A stretch of 5,707 nucleotides of DNA from Chitinophagaceae bacterium (GTDB lineage Bacteria; Bacteroidota; Bacteroidia; Chitinophagales; Chitinophagaceae). The stretch spans positions 1 through 5,707 of the forward strand of contig JAICHT010000234.1 in assembly GCA_025924755.1 (NCBI GenBank), in the 5' to 3' direction. Of this stretch, positions 1-5,707 are shown piece by piece (the stretch's first letter is position 1; every line of letters begins with the position of its first letter). The notes below the pieces were generated by a model. That model had not been told where the DNA came from. It did not search any database and saw nothing but the letters and a program-made list of their open reading frames with translations. The translations under genes and the position numbers were made by a program.

Positions 1-145
1 AGGTGGCGAGCCAAAAGTTATTGCTTACGTATATGGAGGCCAAGGCACTATCAATACACCTTCGTGGTCGCCGGATAGTAAACGCATTGCCTTTATCAGC
101 AACAGCGATATGAGCAATACAGGCACTACGGCAGTTGATAAATGA
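1..145 (+). CDS. TolB-like beta-propeller protein, 3' end only
   Basis: This is the C-terminal 47 residues of a protein whose start lies outside the window; the stop is TGA at 143-145. Base 1 is the last base of a codon. The fragment contains a final propeller blade with the WSPDSK motif (codons 65-82). Its first 35 residues match residues 480-514 of the complete protein at 1178-2737 at 28 of 35 positions, including the shared YGGQGTIN stretch. It is therefore a close paralogue and was probably also an exported concanavalin-like/propeller protein of about 500 residues. The extreme C-terminus differs: this copy ends in a 12-residue polar tail after the last shared residue. It sits 101 bp upstream of the isomerase gene on the same strand, so the two may be co-transcribed. 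Propeller proteins of this type lack a known enzymatic role, and the similarity to TolB is structural only. Confidence 0.88.
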   Translation, partial: GGEPKVIAYVYGGQGTINTPSWSPDSKRIAFISNSDMSNTGTTAVDK

Positions 146-246
146 TATTAAATGTATTGACATTATATTGTAAAAAGCGAAACGATAAAAAATTTCACCT
201 TCCACTAATCACACAATCGTAATTATACACTTCTTAAAAATCATTC

Positions 247-1083
247 ATGCAATCCAGACGTAATTTTTTAAAAACCTCCGGTGGCCTGGCTATCGGCACT
301 ATTCTTATTCCCCGTTTTGCCTATACTGGTAAAGTAAAAGATGTCGGTGTACAACTTTATTCCGTGCGCAAAGAAATGCTGGCCGATGCGCCGGGTACAT
401 TAAAACATCTGGCTAAAATTGGTTATAAAGAACTGGAATCTGCTAAAAGCGAAAAAGGAAATTACTATGGCCTGCAGCCAAAAGAAATTAAAAAGATAAC
501 ACAGGACCTGGGAATGAAATTGCGAAGCGGGCATGTACTTATTAATAACGACTGGCAACGGTCGGTAGATGAAGCCGCCGAAACAGGACAGGAATATTTG
601 ATCTGCTCCAGCCTGCCAACCAATGGCCAGACAGTAGCAAACTATCAGCATTGCGCCGATATTTTTAATAAAGCGGCAGAAGATTGTAAAAAGGTGAATA
701 TTGAATTTGGATATCACAACCACGAGTCGGAATTTGAAAAAGAAAACGGACAGGTTTTATATGATGTGTTGTTAGATAGAACCGATCCGAAACTAGTAAA
801 AATGGAAATGGATTTGGGTTGGATCATTGTTACCGGTAATGATCCCAACGCTTATTTTGAAAAATATCCCGGACGGTTTCCTCTATGGCATTTGAAGGAT
901 ATGAATAAAGAAAAAAAGCAAAGTACAGAGTTTGGTAAAGGCGGCGTTGATATTACCGGGTTATTAAAAAGCGCAAAGAAATCGGGTATGAAACACTTTT
1001 TTGTAGAGCAGGAAGAATATACGAATACCGCTTTTGAAAGCTTAACGGAAGACTATAATTATCTTGCAAAACTGAACATGTAA
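247..1083 (+). CDS. Tat-exported sugar phosphate isomerase/epimerase-like TIM barrel
   Basis: A 278-residue protein of the xylose isomerase-like TIM-barrel superfamily (AP_endonuc_2 type), annotated in Bacteroidota as sugar phosphate isomerase/epimerase. The N-terminus has a textbook twin-arginine motif, SRRNFLK at residues 3-9, followed by a short hydrophobic stretch (about 13-21), so the folded, probably metal-loaded enzyme is likely exported to the periplasm. The barrel begins at VGVQLYSVR (33-41). Family signatures include GYHNH (155-159), EMDLGW with D189, HLKD with H215, and VEQE with E254. D189, H215 and E254 are likely metal ligands; the fourth (E153 or E160) is uncertain. Length is normal for the family. 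The ATG at 247 is chosen because it directly precedes the Tat motif; no Shine-Dalgarno is present. Flanking genes are two propeller paralogues. The substrate is unknown: relatives include epimerases, inosose dehydratases and proteins linked to 3-keto-glycoside cleavage, and the export signal argues against a sugar phosphate. Confidence 0.9.
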   Translation: MQSRRNFLKTSGGLAIGTILIPRFAYTGKVKDVGVQLYSVRKEMLADAPGTLKHLAKIGYKELESAKSEKGNYYGLQPKEIKKITQDLGMKLRSGHVLINNDWQRSVDEAAETGQEYLICSSLPTNGQTVANYQHCADIFNKAAEDCKKVNIEFGYHNHESEFEKENGQVLYDVLLDRTDPKLVKMEMDLGWIIVTGNDPNAYFEKYPGRFPLWHLKDMNKEKKQSTEFGKGGVDITGLLKSAKKSGMKHFFVEQEEYTNTAFESLTEDYNYLAKLNM

Positions 1084-1102
1084 AAAGCTTTTTATAAAGT
1101 AA

Positions 1103-1134
1103 TTTCTTCTCCCGACACAAACTATTTATATCTG
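1103..1134 (+). promoter_or_regulatory. weak Bacteroidota-type promoter candidate
   Basis: TTTC (1103-1106), a 20-base spacer and TATATCTG (1127-1134) approximate the TTTG-N19-TAnnTTTG promoter type with one mismatch in each box. The site lies 43 bp before the ATG of the propeller gene at 1178. In such AT-rich DNA a match of this quality can occur by chance, and read-through from the isomerase gene is an equally good explanation. Confidence 0.2.
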
Positions 1135-1177
1135 TATAGGTATTCGCAAAAATTTTTAAGTTATCAATATCATTCCC

Positions 1178-2737
1178 ATGAAGCTTGCATCTTTTCTTTT
1201 GCTTTTTATTATTTGTACCAACACAAATGCACAGACCAATACCGTAGGAATATTTCAATACAATACCGATATCGGGAACCCTAGAAATGCCGGCAGCGCT
1301 ACTTACGATGCGGCTACGCAAACCTATACTATAAAAGGCTCGGGCTCCAACATCTGGTTTAACCGCGATGAATTTCATTACCTGTATAATAAAATAAAAG
1401 GCGACTTTATATTGACCGCCAATTTTGAATTTGTGGGTGAAAAAGGAAATGAGCATCGAAAGATAGGATGGATGGTACGCGAATCAGCAGATGAAGCCGC
1501 TGCCAGTATGAATGCGGTAATACATGGCGATGGCCTTACGGTGCTGCAATGGCGCACTTTAAGAGGTGCTTATATGCGAGACCCGTCAGATGAAATATTC
1601 TATGCAAAGAAAGTTCCTTTCCAGGTGGTGCAGTTAGAGCGCAGTGGTAAAAAGCTGACGATGCGGGTAGCTAATTTTGGCGAGCCGCTACAGGAAGTAG
1701 GATCGCAGGAAATGCCTGATATGCAGGATTCAGTATTAGCCGGAATTTTTATTTCATCGCACGATTCGGATAAATTGGAAGAAGCAAAAGTTTGGAATGT
1801 TCGTATTGATAAGCCGGTACCCAATGACTATAATCCAAACCCGCAACTTCAAAAATTGATACAGCCATTACACGGCGAACTGGGCAGCCGGTTAGAAACG
1901 ATGGATGTTTTTGATGGAAAAAGAAAAGTAATTCACGAAGCTACTGACCGCTTTGAAGCACCTAACTGGATGCCCGATGGTAAAAAGCTATTGTTCAATG
2001 AAGGCGGATTATTATATACCATTTCAGCAGATGGCGGCACGCCTGAAAAATTGAATACAGATACAGTGAATAAAATCAATAATGATCATGGTATTTCTTT
2101 TAATGGAAAAATGCTGGCCATCAGCAGTTCCATACAAGGCATGCCGGGCGGGGGTTCTACAGTATACGTACTACCGTTGCAAGGTGGAACGCCTAAGCAG
2201 GTAACACACGAAACGCCATCGTACTGGCACGGCTGGGCGCCTAACGGCAAAGAAGTGACTATTGTGGGCAAGCGTAATGGAAGCGCTGTATATAACCTAT
2301 ATAAAGTAGATGTAAACAGCGGTAAAGAAACAGCATTGACATCAAACACTACCGGCCATGTAGACGGCCCTGAATATTCGCCGGACGGTAAATACATTTA
2401 TTATAATGCCAACCCCACAGGTACGATGCAGGTGTGGCGGATGAAGCCCGACGGATCGGGTAAAGAACAACTGACTTTTGATGAATACCACAACTGGTTT
2501 CCACATATTTCACCCGATGGAAAATGGATGGTATTTATTTCTTTCCCTACCTATATTGATCCCAATTCGCACCCATCTTATAAACAGGTGATGCTGCGAC
2601 TGATGCCGGTTTCCGGAGGTGCACCCAAAGTAATAGCTTATTTGTATGGTGGGCAAGGCACTATCAATGTAAACTCCTGGTCGCCGGATAGTAAGCACAT
2701 TTCTTTTGTAAGTAATTCAGAAAAAGCGGAAAAGTAG
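1178..2737 (+). CDS. secreted concanavalin-like / TolB beta-propeller protein
   Basis: A complete 519-residue exported protein. Residues 1-18 form a Sec signal peptide (hydrophobic core 5-13, probable cleavage after NA at 17-18). Residues about 25-212 resemble the concanavalin-like jelly-roll found in DUF1349-type domains, with NIWFNRDEFHY (58-68), a GWMVRES strand (97-103) and a HGDGLTVLQWR strand (116-126). From about 255 to 514 there are six PD40/WD40-like blades, each with a WxPDGK-type turn: 264, 305, 353, 400, 444 and 501. This architecture is known from Bacteroidota proteins usually called TolB family, and sometimes misannotated as 'biopolymer transporter TolR'. No catalytic motif is visible. 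A carbohydrate-binding or scaffolding role is plausible from the jelly-roll plus propeller, but this is inference. It is a close paralogue of the gene truncated at the window start, and it follows the isomerase gene by 94 bp. The ATG at 1178 is chosen because it begins the signal peptide; no Shine-Dalgarno is seen. Confidence 0.92.
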   Translation: MKLASFLLLFIICTNTNAQTNTVGIFQYNTDIGNPRNAGSATYDAATQTYTIKGSGSNIWFNRDEFHYLYNKIKGDFILTANFEFVGEKGNEHRKIGWMVRESADEAAASMNAVIHGDGLTVLQWRTLRGAYMRDPSDEIFYAKKVPFQVVQLERSGKKLTMRVANFGEPLQEVGSQEMPDMQDSVLAGIFISSHDSDKLEEAKVWNVRIDKPVPNDYNPNPQLQKLIQPLHGELGSRLETMDVFDGKRKVIHEATDRFEAPNWMPDGKKLLFNEGGLLYTISADGGTPEKLNTDTVNKINNDHGISFNGKMLAISSSIQGMPGGGSTVYVLPLQGGTPKQVTHETPSYWHGWAPNGKEVTIVGKRNGSAVYNLYKVDVNSGKETALTSNTTGHVDGPEYSPDGKYIYYNANPTGTMQVWRMKPDGSGKEQLTFDEYHNWFPHISPDGKWMVFISFPTYIDPNSHPSYKQVMLRLMPVSGGAPKVIAYLYGGQGTINVNSWSPDSKHISFVSNSEKAEK

Positions 2738-2824
2738 TATCGGTTAAGGGCAACGTAAAAAGAGATAAGATTGAACCTATAACGGCTATGGATACCCGAA
2801 ATTTTGACTTTTTAAAACCGTGAA

Positions 2825-2878
2825 AACTGAATAATCAAAATAAGATATTATTTTGATTATGGTGATATAATTTCAGTT
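2825..2878. repeat. perfect 13-bp AT-rich inverted repeat with outer 7-bp arms
   Basis: ATAATCAAAATAA (2831-2843) is the exact reverse complement of 2848-2860, with a 4-base GATA loop. An outer pair, AACTGAA (2825-2831) and TTCAGTT (2872-2878), is also complementary but sits asymmetrically and shares base 2831 with the inner stem. The element lies 93 bp after the stop of the propeller gene and 57 bp before the hydrolase start (inner stem). It could be a bidirectional terminator, although the stem is almost free of GC and has no long T-run after it, or an operator for a dimeric regulator of the hydrolase gene. The symmetry is certain; the role is not. Confidence 0.6.
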
Positions 2879-2917
2879 CTAATTAAGTAACTGTTAGTAC
2901 CATTATAAAATCTTTCC

Positions 2918-3844
2918 ATGATAAAAGTTCCTCTTCTTTTCAAAGGCTTGTCCGTGGTGCTTTTGACGCTGGTATTACAGGCGGCTCATTCGCAACAGGC
3001 ATCACCGGTGCAAAGCATCTTTCCAAAAGGCACTATTACCTACGGCAATATTCCATATGCCGGCGATACGCTGCAAAAGCATTTACTGGATATATACCTG
3101 CTGCCAAATGCTAAATCCAATGCGCCATTGGTAGTATGGATACATGGAGGCGCCTGGATGCTCAATGATAAATATGCCGATATGGGCTATATGAAAAATA
3201 CCATTCGCGAATTTATAGACAACGGGTATGCAATCGCGTCTATTGATTACCGTTGGAGCACCACTGCTCCTTTTCCGGCGCAGATACAGGATTGCAACAC
3301 GGCTATTGAATATCTATATGAACATGCAGCGCAGTATAAACTGGATAACTCCCGTATCGCTCTTATTGGTTTTTCGGCCGGCGGGCACCTGGCTTCTTTA
3401 CTGGCACTAAGCCATAACAATGCCGTAAAAGATTTTTATACGGCAGGTAGTAAAAGCAAATTTGCTATAAGATGTGTGCTGGATTTTTATGGCCCTGCCG
3501 ATCTGATAGCGGCTTCTATGAGTACAGATACAGCTATTAATAATGCCCGCAACCCTGTGGCTATGTTATTAGGTGCTATGCCTGTAAACCGACCCGATTT
3601 AGCAAAGCGTGCCAGCCCTGTAACCTATATTGATAAAGACGATCCTCCGTTTTTTATAGTGCAGGGTGAAAAAGATCAGTCAGTAGATAATACGCAATCT
3701 AAATTGTTAAGTTCATGGTTAACGCTGGCCGGAGTTAAAAACGAATTGACCATTGTGCCCAATGCACCACATTATGGAGAAATGTTTGACCAGGATTGGA
3801 TACGGCAGCGGCTGTTTCGCTTTTTAGCTACCTATATGAAGTAA
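2918..3844 (+). CDS. secreted alpha/beta hydrolase (esterase/lipase, BD-FAE-like)
   Basis: A 308-residue serine hydrolase of the alpha/beta fold, closest in style to acetyl-xylan/feruloyl esterase-like (BD-FAE) and carboxylesterase proteins. A Sec signal peptide covers residues 1-25, with a hydrophobic core at about 11-23 and probable cleavage after AHS. The oxyanion-hole motif HGGAW is at 76-80. The nucleophile elbow GFSAGG is at 151-156, with S153 as catalytic serine. DFYGPADL (189-196) is typical of the family. The probable acid is D253 in GEKDQSVD and the base is H285 in APHYGE. The triad is intact and in the usual order, so the enzyme is probably active, hydrolysing an ester (perhaps acetyl or feruloyl groups on a glycan) in the periplasm or outside the cell. 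The substrate is inferred from context only. A 180-bp gap with a hairpin separates it from the gene upstream, so it may have its own promoter. The ATG at 2918 begins the signal peptide. Confidence 0.92.
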   Translation: MIKVPLLFKGLSVVLLTLVLQAAHSQQASPVQSIFPKGTITYGNIPYAGDTLQKHLLDIYLLPNAKSNAPLVVWIHGGAWMLNDKYADMGYMKNTIREFIDNGYAIASIDYRWSTTAPFPAQIQDCNTAIEYLYEHAAQYKLDNSRIALIGFSAGGHLASLLALSHNNAVKDFYTAGSKSKFAIRCVLDFYGPADLIAASMSTDTAINNARNPVAMLLGAMPVNRPDLAKRASPVTYIDKDDPPFFIVQGEKDQSVDNTQSKLLSSWLTLAGVKNELTIVPNAPHYGEMFDQDWIRQRLFRFLATYMK

Positions 3845-3899
3845 GAACGGCAACAGATTTGTGTACAATATGGTCGCCTGGCTTATGCAGATTTTTAAC

Positions 3900-3930
3900 T
3901 TTGGTAAACTTGCTATTCGTTATAAATACG
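3900..3930 (+). promoter_or_regulatory. weak Bacteroidota-type promoter candidate
   Basis: TTTG (3900-3903), exactly 19 bases, then TAAATACG (3923-3930), which matches TAnnTTTG at four of six fixed positions. It would start transcripts about 85 bases before the DUF4230 gene. A GCCTGGC/GCCAGGC inverted repeat (3876-3882 and 3947-3953) brackets it. Spacing is good but the -7 box is poor. Confidence 0.2.
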
Positions 3931-4021
3931 CCACTATATAGCTTCTGCCAGGCTGTGAGCATGAAATTTGTATAGTAATACACAATCAATAAATATTGAA
4001 AGTTCTTAGCTACACACTATA

Positions 4022-4633
4022 ATGTCAAATACCATTAGTTTATTAATCGTCGGACTTTTGCTGGGCGCCATCATTATGTTTTTAATATGGAAACTAACCG
4101 TTTCCGGAAAGCAGAGCACCGTAAAAGAAAGCTCTCATACTGTGGTGGAAAGCATCCGGAAGGTTTTTAAAATTGTATTATCAGAAGGATACTTTAATGA
4201 GCTGTACAATTTTGAAGATACTAAAAAGGTGTTTGGGCTGATACCTTCTACCAAACGGGCCCTGGTGATTATTCGGGCAAAGGTGTTGATCGGATATGAT
4301 TTTGAAAAATGCGTGTGGGAAGCAGATGAGGCGCAGCAAAAAATTAAACTGATTTCTTTTCCTCAACCCGAAATTTTAAGTATTGAGCCGGACTATAAAT
4401 ACTACAATTTTGATGAAGGAATATTTAATATGCTTAGCCGCGAGGATATGACCCGCATACAGGCCAATGGTAAAAAGCAGGTAGAGCTGGCTGCTATACA
4501 AAGTGATTTACCAAAAATGGCTGCCGAGCAAATGCGTATCCTGCTTACAGAAGTGATGCAATCTAAAAAATGGCAACTGGAAGGGATTCAAAAAATTGCC
4601 GTAACCAATACGCCGCCTGCTTCTAAAGCATAA
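4022..4633 (+). CDS. DUF4230 domain membrane-anchored protein
   Basis: A 203-residue protein of the DUF4230 family, common in Bacteroidota and some Firmicutes and without an assigned function. One N-terminal transmembrane helix spans about residues 5-25. The polar, basic segment that follows is compatible with either topology, and the soluble domain is about 40-195. Family hallmarks are ALVIIRAKVLIGYDFEK (80-96), FPQPEILSIEPDYKYYNF (113-130) and the GIFN segment (133-136). A C-terminal helical part follows (about 141-182), with the conserved type of A..SDL..MA.EQ pattern near 158-170. It lies 177 bp after the hydrolase gene and converges with the minus-strand gene downstream. Nothing in the sequence links it to the sugar genes; it may be an independent unit. 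The ATG at 4022 places the membrane helix directly at the N-terminus, and no Shine-Dalgarno precedes it. Confidence 0.9.
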   Translation: MSNTISLLIVGLLLGAIIMFLIWKLTVSGKQSTVKESSHTVVESIRKVFKIVLSEGYFNELYNFEDTKKVFGLIPSTKRALVIIRAKVLIGYDFEKCVWEADEAQQKIKLISFPQPEILSIEPDYKYYNFDEGIFNMLSREDMTRIQANGKKQVELAAIQSDLPKMAAEQMRILLTEVMQSKKWQLEGIQKIAVTNTPPASKA

Positions 4634-4673
4634 TGCGTTTGTCTTTTCTTATAAATCTTCTATCGTATAGAAT

Positions 4674-4702
4674 GCAAAAAGGCTTGTAAGCTTACAAACC
4701 TT
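4674..4702 (-). terminator. second hairpin downstream of the DUF937-like gene
   Basis: AAGG (4679-4682) pairs with CCTT (4699-4702) and TTGTA (4684-4688) with TACAA (4693-4697) around an AGCT loop. The remaining pair (4683/4698) is a U-G wobble when read on the minus strand but a C-A mismatch on the plus strand. On the minus strand the stem runs into a short T-run (complement of 4676-4680). Both points favour the minus-strand direction. It acts as a backup behind the stronger hairpin at 4714-4750; partial function as a plus-strand terminator for the DUF4230 gene cannot be excluded. Confidence 0.5.
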
Positions 4703-4703
4703 A

Positions 4704-4750
4704 GTAAAAAAATTAGTGCAATAAAAGGGTGTGATTTTTCTATTGCACTA
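4704..4750 (-). terminator. intrinsic terminator of the DUF937-like gene
   Basis: TAGTGCAATA (4714-4723) is the exact reverse complement of 4741-4750. Three more A-T pairs (4724-4726 with 4737-4739) extend the stem past a bulged C at 4740. On the minus strand the hairpin is followed, after one base, by seven consecutive T residues (complement of A4706-4712). This is a classical rho-independent layout about 30 bases after the minus-strand stop codon at 4781-4783. Read on the plus strand the hairpin lacks a T-run, so it mainly serves the minus-strand gene. Confidence 0.75.
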
Positions 4751-4780
4751 TATGTCTTGTTATTGATAGTACCAATAAGC

Positions 4781-5206
4781 TTATTTAAATAAATTGCCTA
4801 AAAGGCCGCCGCCCATATTGGATAAAGAACTGGAAATACTGTCGGGTGTGATGCTTGGATCGTTTGGATCGTTAGCCTTATGAGCAAATTTTTGCAACAA
4901 ACTGGGTATAGCCGCTGCTATGGCGCCGGTTACCATTGGCGATAAACCAAACTTACTGCCAAGGCTACTGGCCAGTCCGCCCTCTATAGCGCTGGTTACC
5001 GGACTGCCCGATGATAAACCACCTTGAAGCTTGGATAATAAACCACCAATGCCGCCTTGTGCAGCCGCTTGTTGAGCCAGTCCGCTTGTAACCTGGGTGG
5101 CAATTTCTCTATGAACGGCATCTGCCTGTCCGGGAGGTATAGCAGATGCAACTTGTGGATTATTGCCCAAATGCTCTTTTACAAGGTCTAAAATTTGATC
5201 AAACAT
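4781..5206 (-). CDS. DUF937-like glycine/serine/alanine-rich protein
   Basis: A 141-residue protein with no signal peptide or clear membrane helix. It opens with MFDQILDLVKEHLG, the typical start of Bacteroidota DUF937-like (YidB-related) proteins. The middle is rich in Gly, Ser and Ala (about 49-85, including GGIGGLLSKLQGGL). A conserved helical part follows: LGSKFGLSPMVTGAIAAAIP (82-101) with SLLQKFAHKANDPNDPS (102-118). The tail ends GGGLLGNLFK. The function of the family is not established. The gene is transcribed towards the DUF4230 gene and ends in a strong terminator pair, so it appears to be monocistronic. The ATG (complement of 5204-5206) is preceded on the minus strand by an A-rich stretch without Shine-Dalgarno, usual for Bacteroidota. 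A candidate promoter lies about 38 bp upstream. The composition bias comes from the family and is not a sign of transfer. Confidence 0.85.
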   Translation of the reverse strand: MFDQILDLVKEHLGNNPQVASAIPPGQADAVHREIATQVTSGLAQQAAAQGGIGGLLSKLQGGLSSGSPVTSAIEGGLASSLGSKFGLSPMVTGAIAAAIPSLLQKFAHKANDPNDPSITPDSISSSLSNMGGGLLGNLFK

Positions 5207-5233
5207 AATTTTAATTTTTTGATGATGTAAAGT

Positions 5234-5263
5234 AGCTATGCATTAAACGTACCAAGCTATGCA
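5234..5263. repeat. 9-bp direct repeat around the candidate -7 box
   Basis: AGCTATGCA occurs at 5234-5242 and again at 5255-5263, start to start 21 bp, which is two helical turns. The copies flank the candidate -7 box at 5244-5251, so a regulator bound to one DNA face could cover the minus-strand promoter. Operator function is inference; the repeat itself is exact. Confidence 0.5.
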
Positions 5264-5274
5264 CAAAGGCCATA
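5244..5274 (-). promoter_or_regulatory. candidate Bacteroidota-type promoter for the DUF937-like gene
   Basis: Read on the minus strand, TATG (complement of 5271-5274), a 19-base spacer and TACGTTTA (complement of 5244-5251) fit the TTTG-N19-TAnnTTTG type with one mismatch in each box. The predicted transcript would have a leader of about 30 bases. Exact spacing and sensible distance to the start codon make it the best promoter candidate in the window, but it is not proven. Confidence 0.35.
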
Positions 5275-5443
5275 TGCCATTACTCTTGTCTGCACAAACC
5301 CATATTATCCAAACTCTATTTGAGGTGCAGGTCAATGTAGAAGTATGTACCTGATACTATGCAGTACATAACCTTCCTATTACTTTTATTGAGGCCTTTG
5401 TAATATTTTGGTTTACTTTCCCACTTCATATCAACTTTGCTTC

Positions 5444-5707
5444 ATGAAATTTTTTACTGTTTTTTTTACCTTTCTGATACTTGCCTTTTGTATACTTGCT
5501 TGCAACTCTAACAGCGGAGAAAAGAATACATCCGCAGTTGCGGATTCATCAAATGCGGTAAAATACCAATTGGTTACGGATGCTATAAAATTACCGGTGG
5601 AAATGGTAACGGCTTCCGATAATACCGACCGGTTATTTATCGCTGATCTTAGTGGTAAAATATTCATCTTAAAAAATGGGCACCTGTTGTCAAAGCCCTT
5701 TATTGAT
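5444..5707 (+). CDS. lipoprotein, PQQ-dependent sugar dehydrogenase-like, 5' end
   Basis: An open frame of 88 codons runs from ATG 5444 off the window end with no stop. Residues 1-19 form a lipoprotein signal peptide with lipobox ILAC and the lipidated cysteine at C20. A polar linker (about 21-40) follows, low in complexity and rich in Ser, Asn and Ala. From residue 41 the sequence (YQLVTDAIKLPVEMVTASDN, then DRLFIADLSGKIFIL and a PFID end) resembles the first blade of glucose/sorbosone dehydrogenase-type (GSDH) propellers, which oxidise sugars with PQQ in the periplasm. Other six-bladed propellers share this kind of opening, and the catalytic and cofactor residues lie beyond the window, so enzyme activity cannot be judged. 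No Shine-Dalgarno precedes the start. It is divergent from the DUF937-like gene across 237 bp. Confidence 0.8.
   Translation, partial: MKFFTVFFTFLILAFCILACNSNSGEKNTSAVADSSNAVKYQLVTDAIKLPVEMVTASDNTDRLFIADLSGKIFILKNGHLLSKPFID

Noticed and set aside
151..164. 5-bp hairpin (AATGT/ACATT) after the first gene's stop
   Set aside because: Stem too short and AT-rich, with no T-run; not supportable as a terminator.
400..723. 107-codon minus-strand open frame inside the isomerase gene
   Set aside because: Antisense to conserved barrel sequence, with no family features; a shadow of the real gene.
1081..1094. TAAAAAGCTTTTTA palindrome overlapping the isomerase stop codon
   Set aside because: It is symmetric but loopless and consists mostly of A/T runs; too weak a hairpin for a terminator and likely by chance in AT-rich DNA.
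953..1456. 167-codon open frame on the minus strand
   Set aside because: It lies antisense to the end of the isomerase gene and the start of the propeller gene, has no recognisable domain, and both sense genes are strongly supported.
2086..2397. 103-codon minus-strand open frame inside the propeller gene
   Set aside because: Antisense to propeller blades; Pro/Ser/Leu-rich composition is a by-product of the sense codons.
2788..2823. 11-codon small open frame (ATG to TGA) before the hydrolase hairpin
   Set aside because: Too short, with no ribosome binding site or similarity; a leader peptide cannot be supported.
5315..5322. TCTATTTG as -7 box for the lipoprotein gene
   Set aside because: One mismatch only, but no TTTG-like box lies at the proper distance upstream and it is over 120 bp from the start codon.
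5431..5667. 78-codon minus-strand open frame at the window end
   Set aside because: It overlaps the lipoprotein gene on the other strand, which has a clear lipobox and propeller similarity.

Overview
The window looks like a chromosomal segment of a Bacteroidota bacterium, most likely a Chitinophagaceae-type member. No start codon has a convincing Shine-Dalgarno sequence, the intergenic DNA is AT-rich, and the only promoter-like matches resemble the TTTG-N19-TAnnTTTG type. The gene content also fits: a DUF4230 membrane protein, a Bacteroidota-style DUF937-like glycine-rich protein, and a concanavalin-like/TolB-propeller protein. The assignment rests on recognised families and style, not on a marker gene.

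Layout. Bases 1-145 are the 3' end of a TolB-type propeller gene. A Tat-exported sugar phosphate isomerase/epimerase-like TIM barrel follows (247-1083), then a complete paralogue of the first gene (1178-2737). After a 180-bp gap with a strong AT-rich hairpin comes a secreted alpha/beta hydrolase (2918-3844). Next is a single-pass membrane DUF4230 protein (4022-4633). The minus-strand gene 4781-5206 (DUF937-like) converges on it, and the 147-bp gap between them holds two stacked hairpins that read as intrinsic terminators for the minus-strand gene. A divergent 237-bp gap carries a candidate minus-strand promoter with a 9-bp direct repeat around its -7 box. The window ends inside a plus-strand lipoprotein gene (5444 onward) that resembles the start of a glucose/sorbosone dehydrogenase-type PQQ enzyme.

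Function. Four of the seven genes carry visible export signals (Tat, Sec or lipoprotein), and the truncated first gene probably did too. The isomerase-like protein lies between two propeller paralogues, and a secreted esterase and a probable sugar-oxidising lipoprotein lie nearby. Together they suggest extracytoplasmic carbohydrate processing. There is no SusC/SusD pair, glycoside hydrolase or regulator in view, so the substrate cannot be named. DUF4230 and the DUF937-like protein have no assigned role. I see no mobile element, CRISPR array, RNA gene, toxin-antitoxin or defence system. The most notable points are the paralogue-isomerase-paralogue arrangement and the regulatory-looking repeats; nothing here clearly amounts to a new system.
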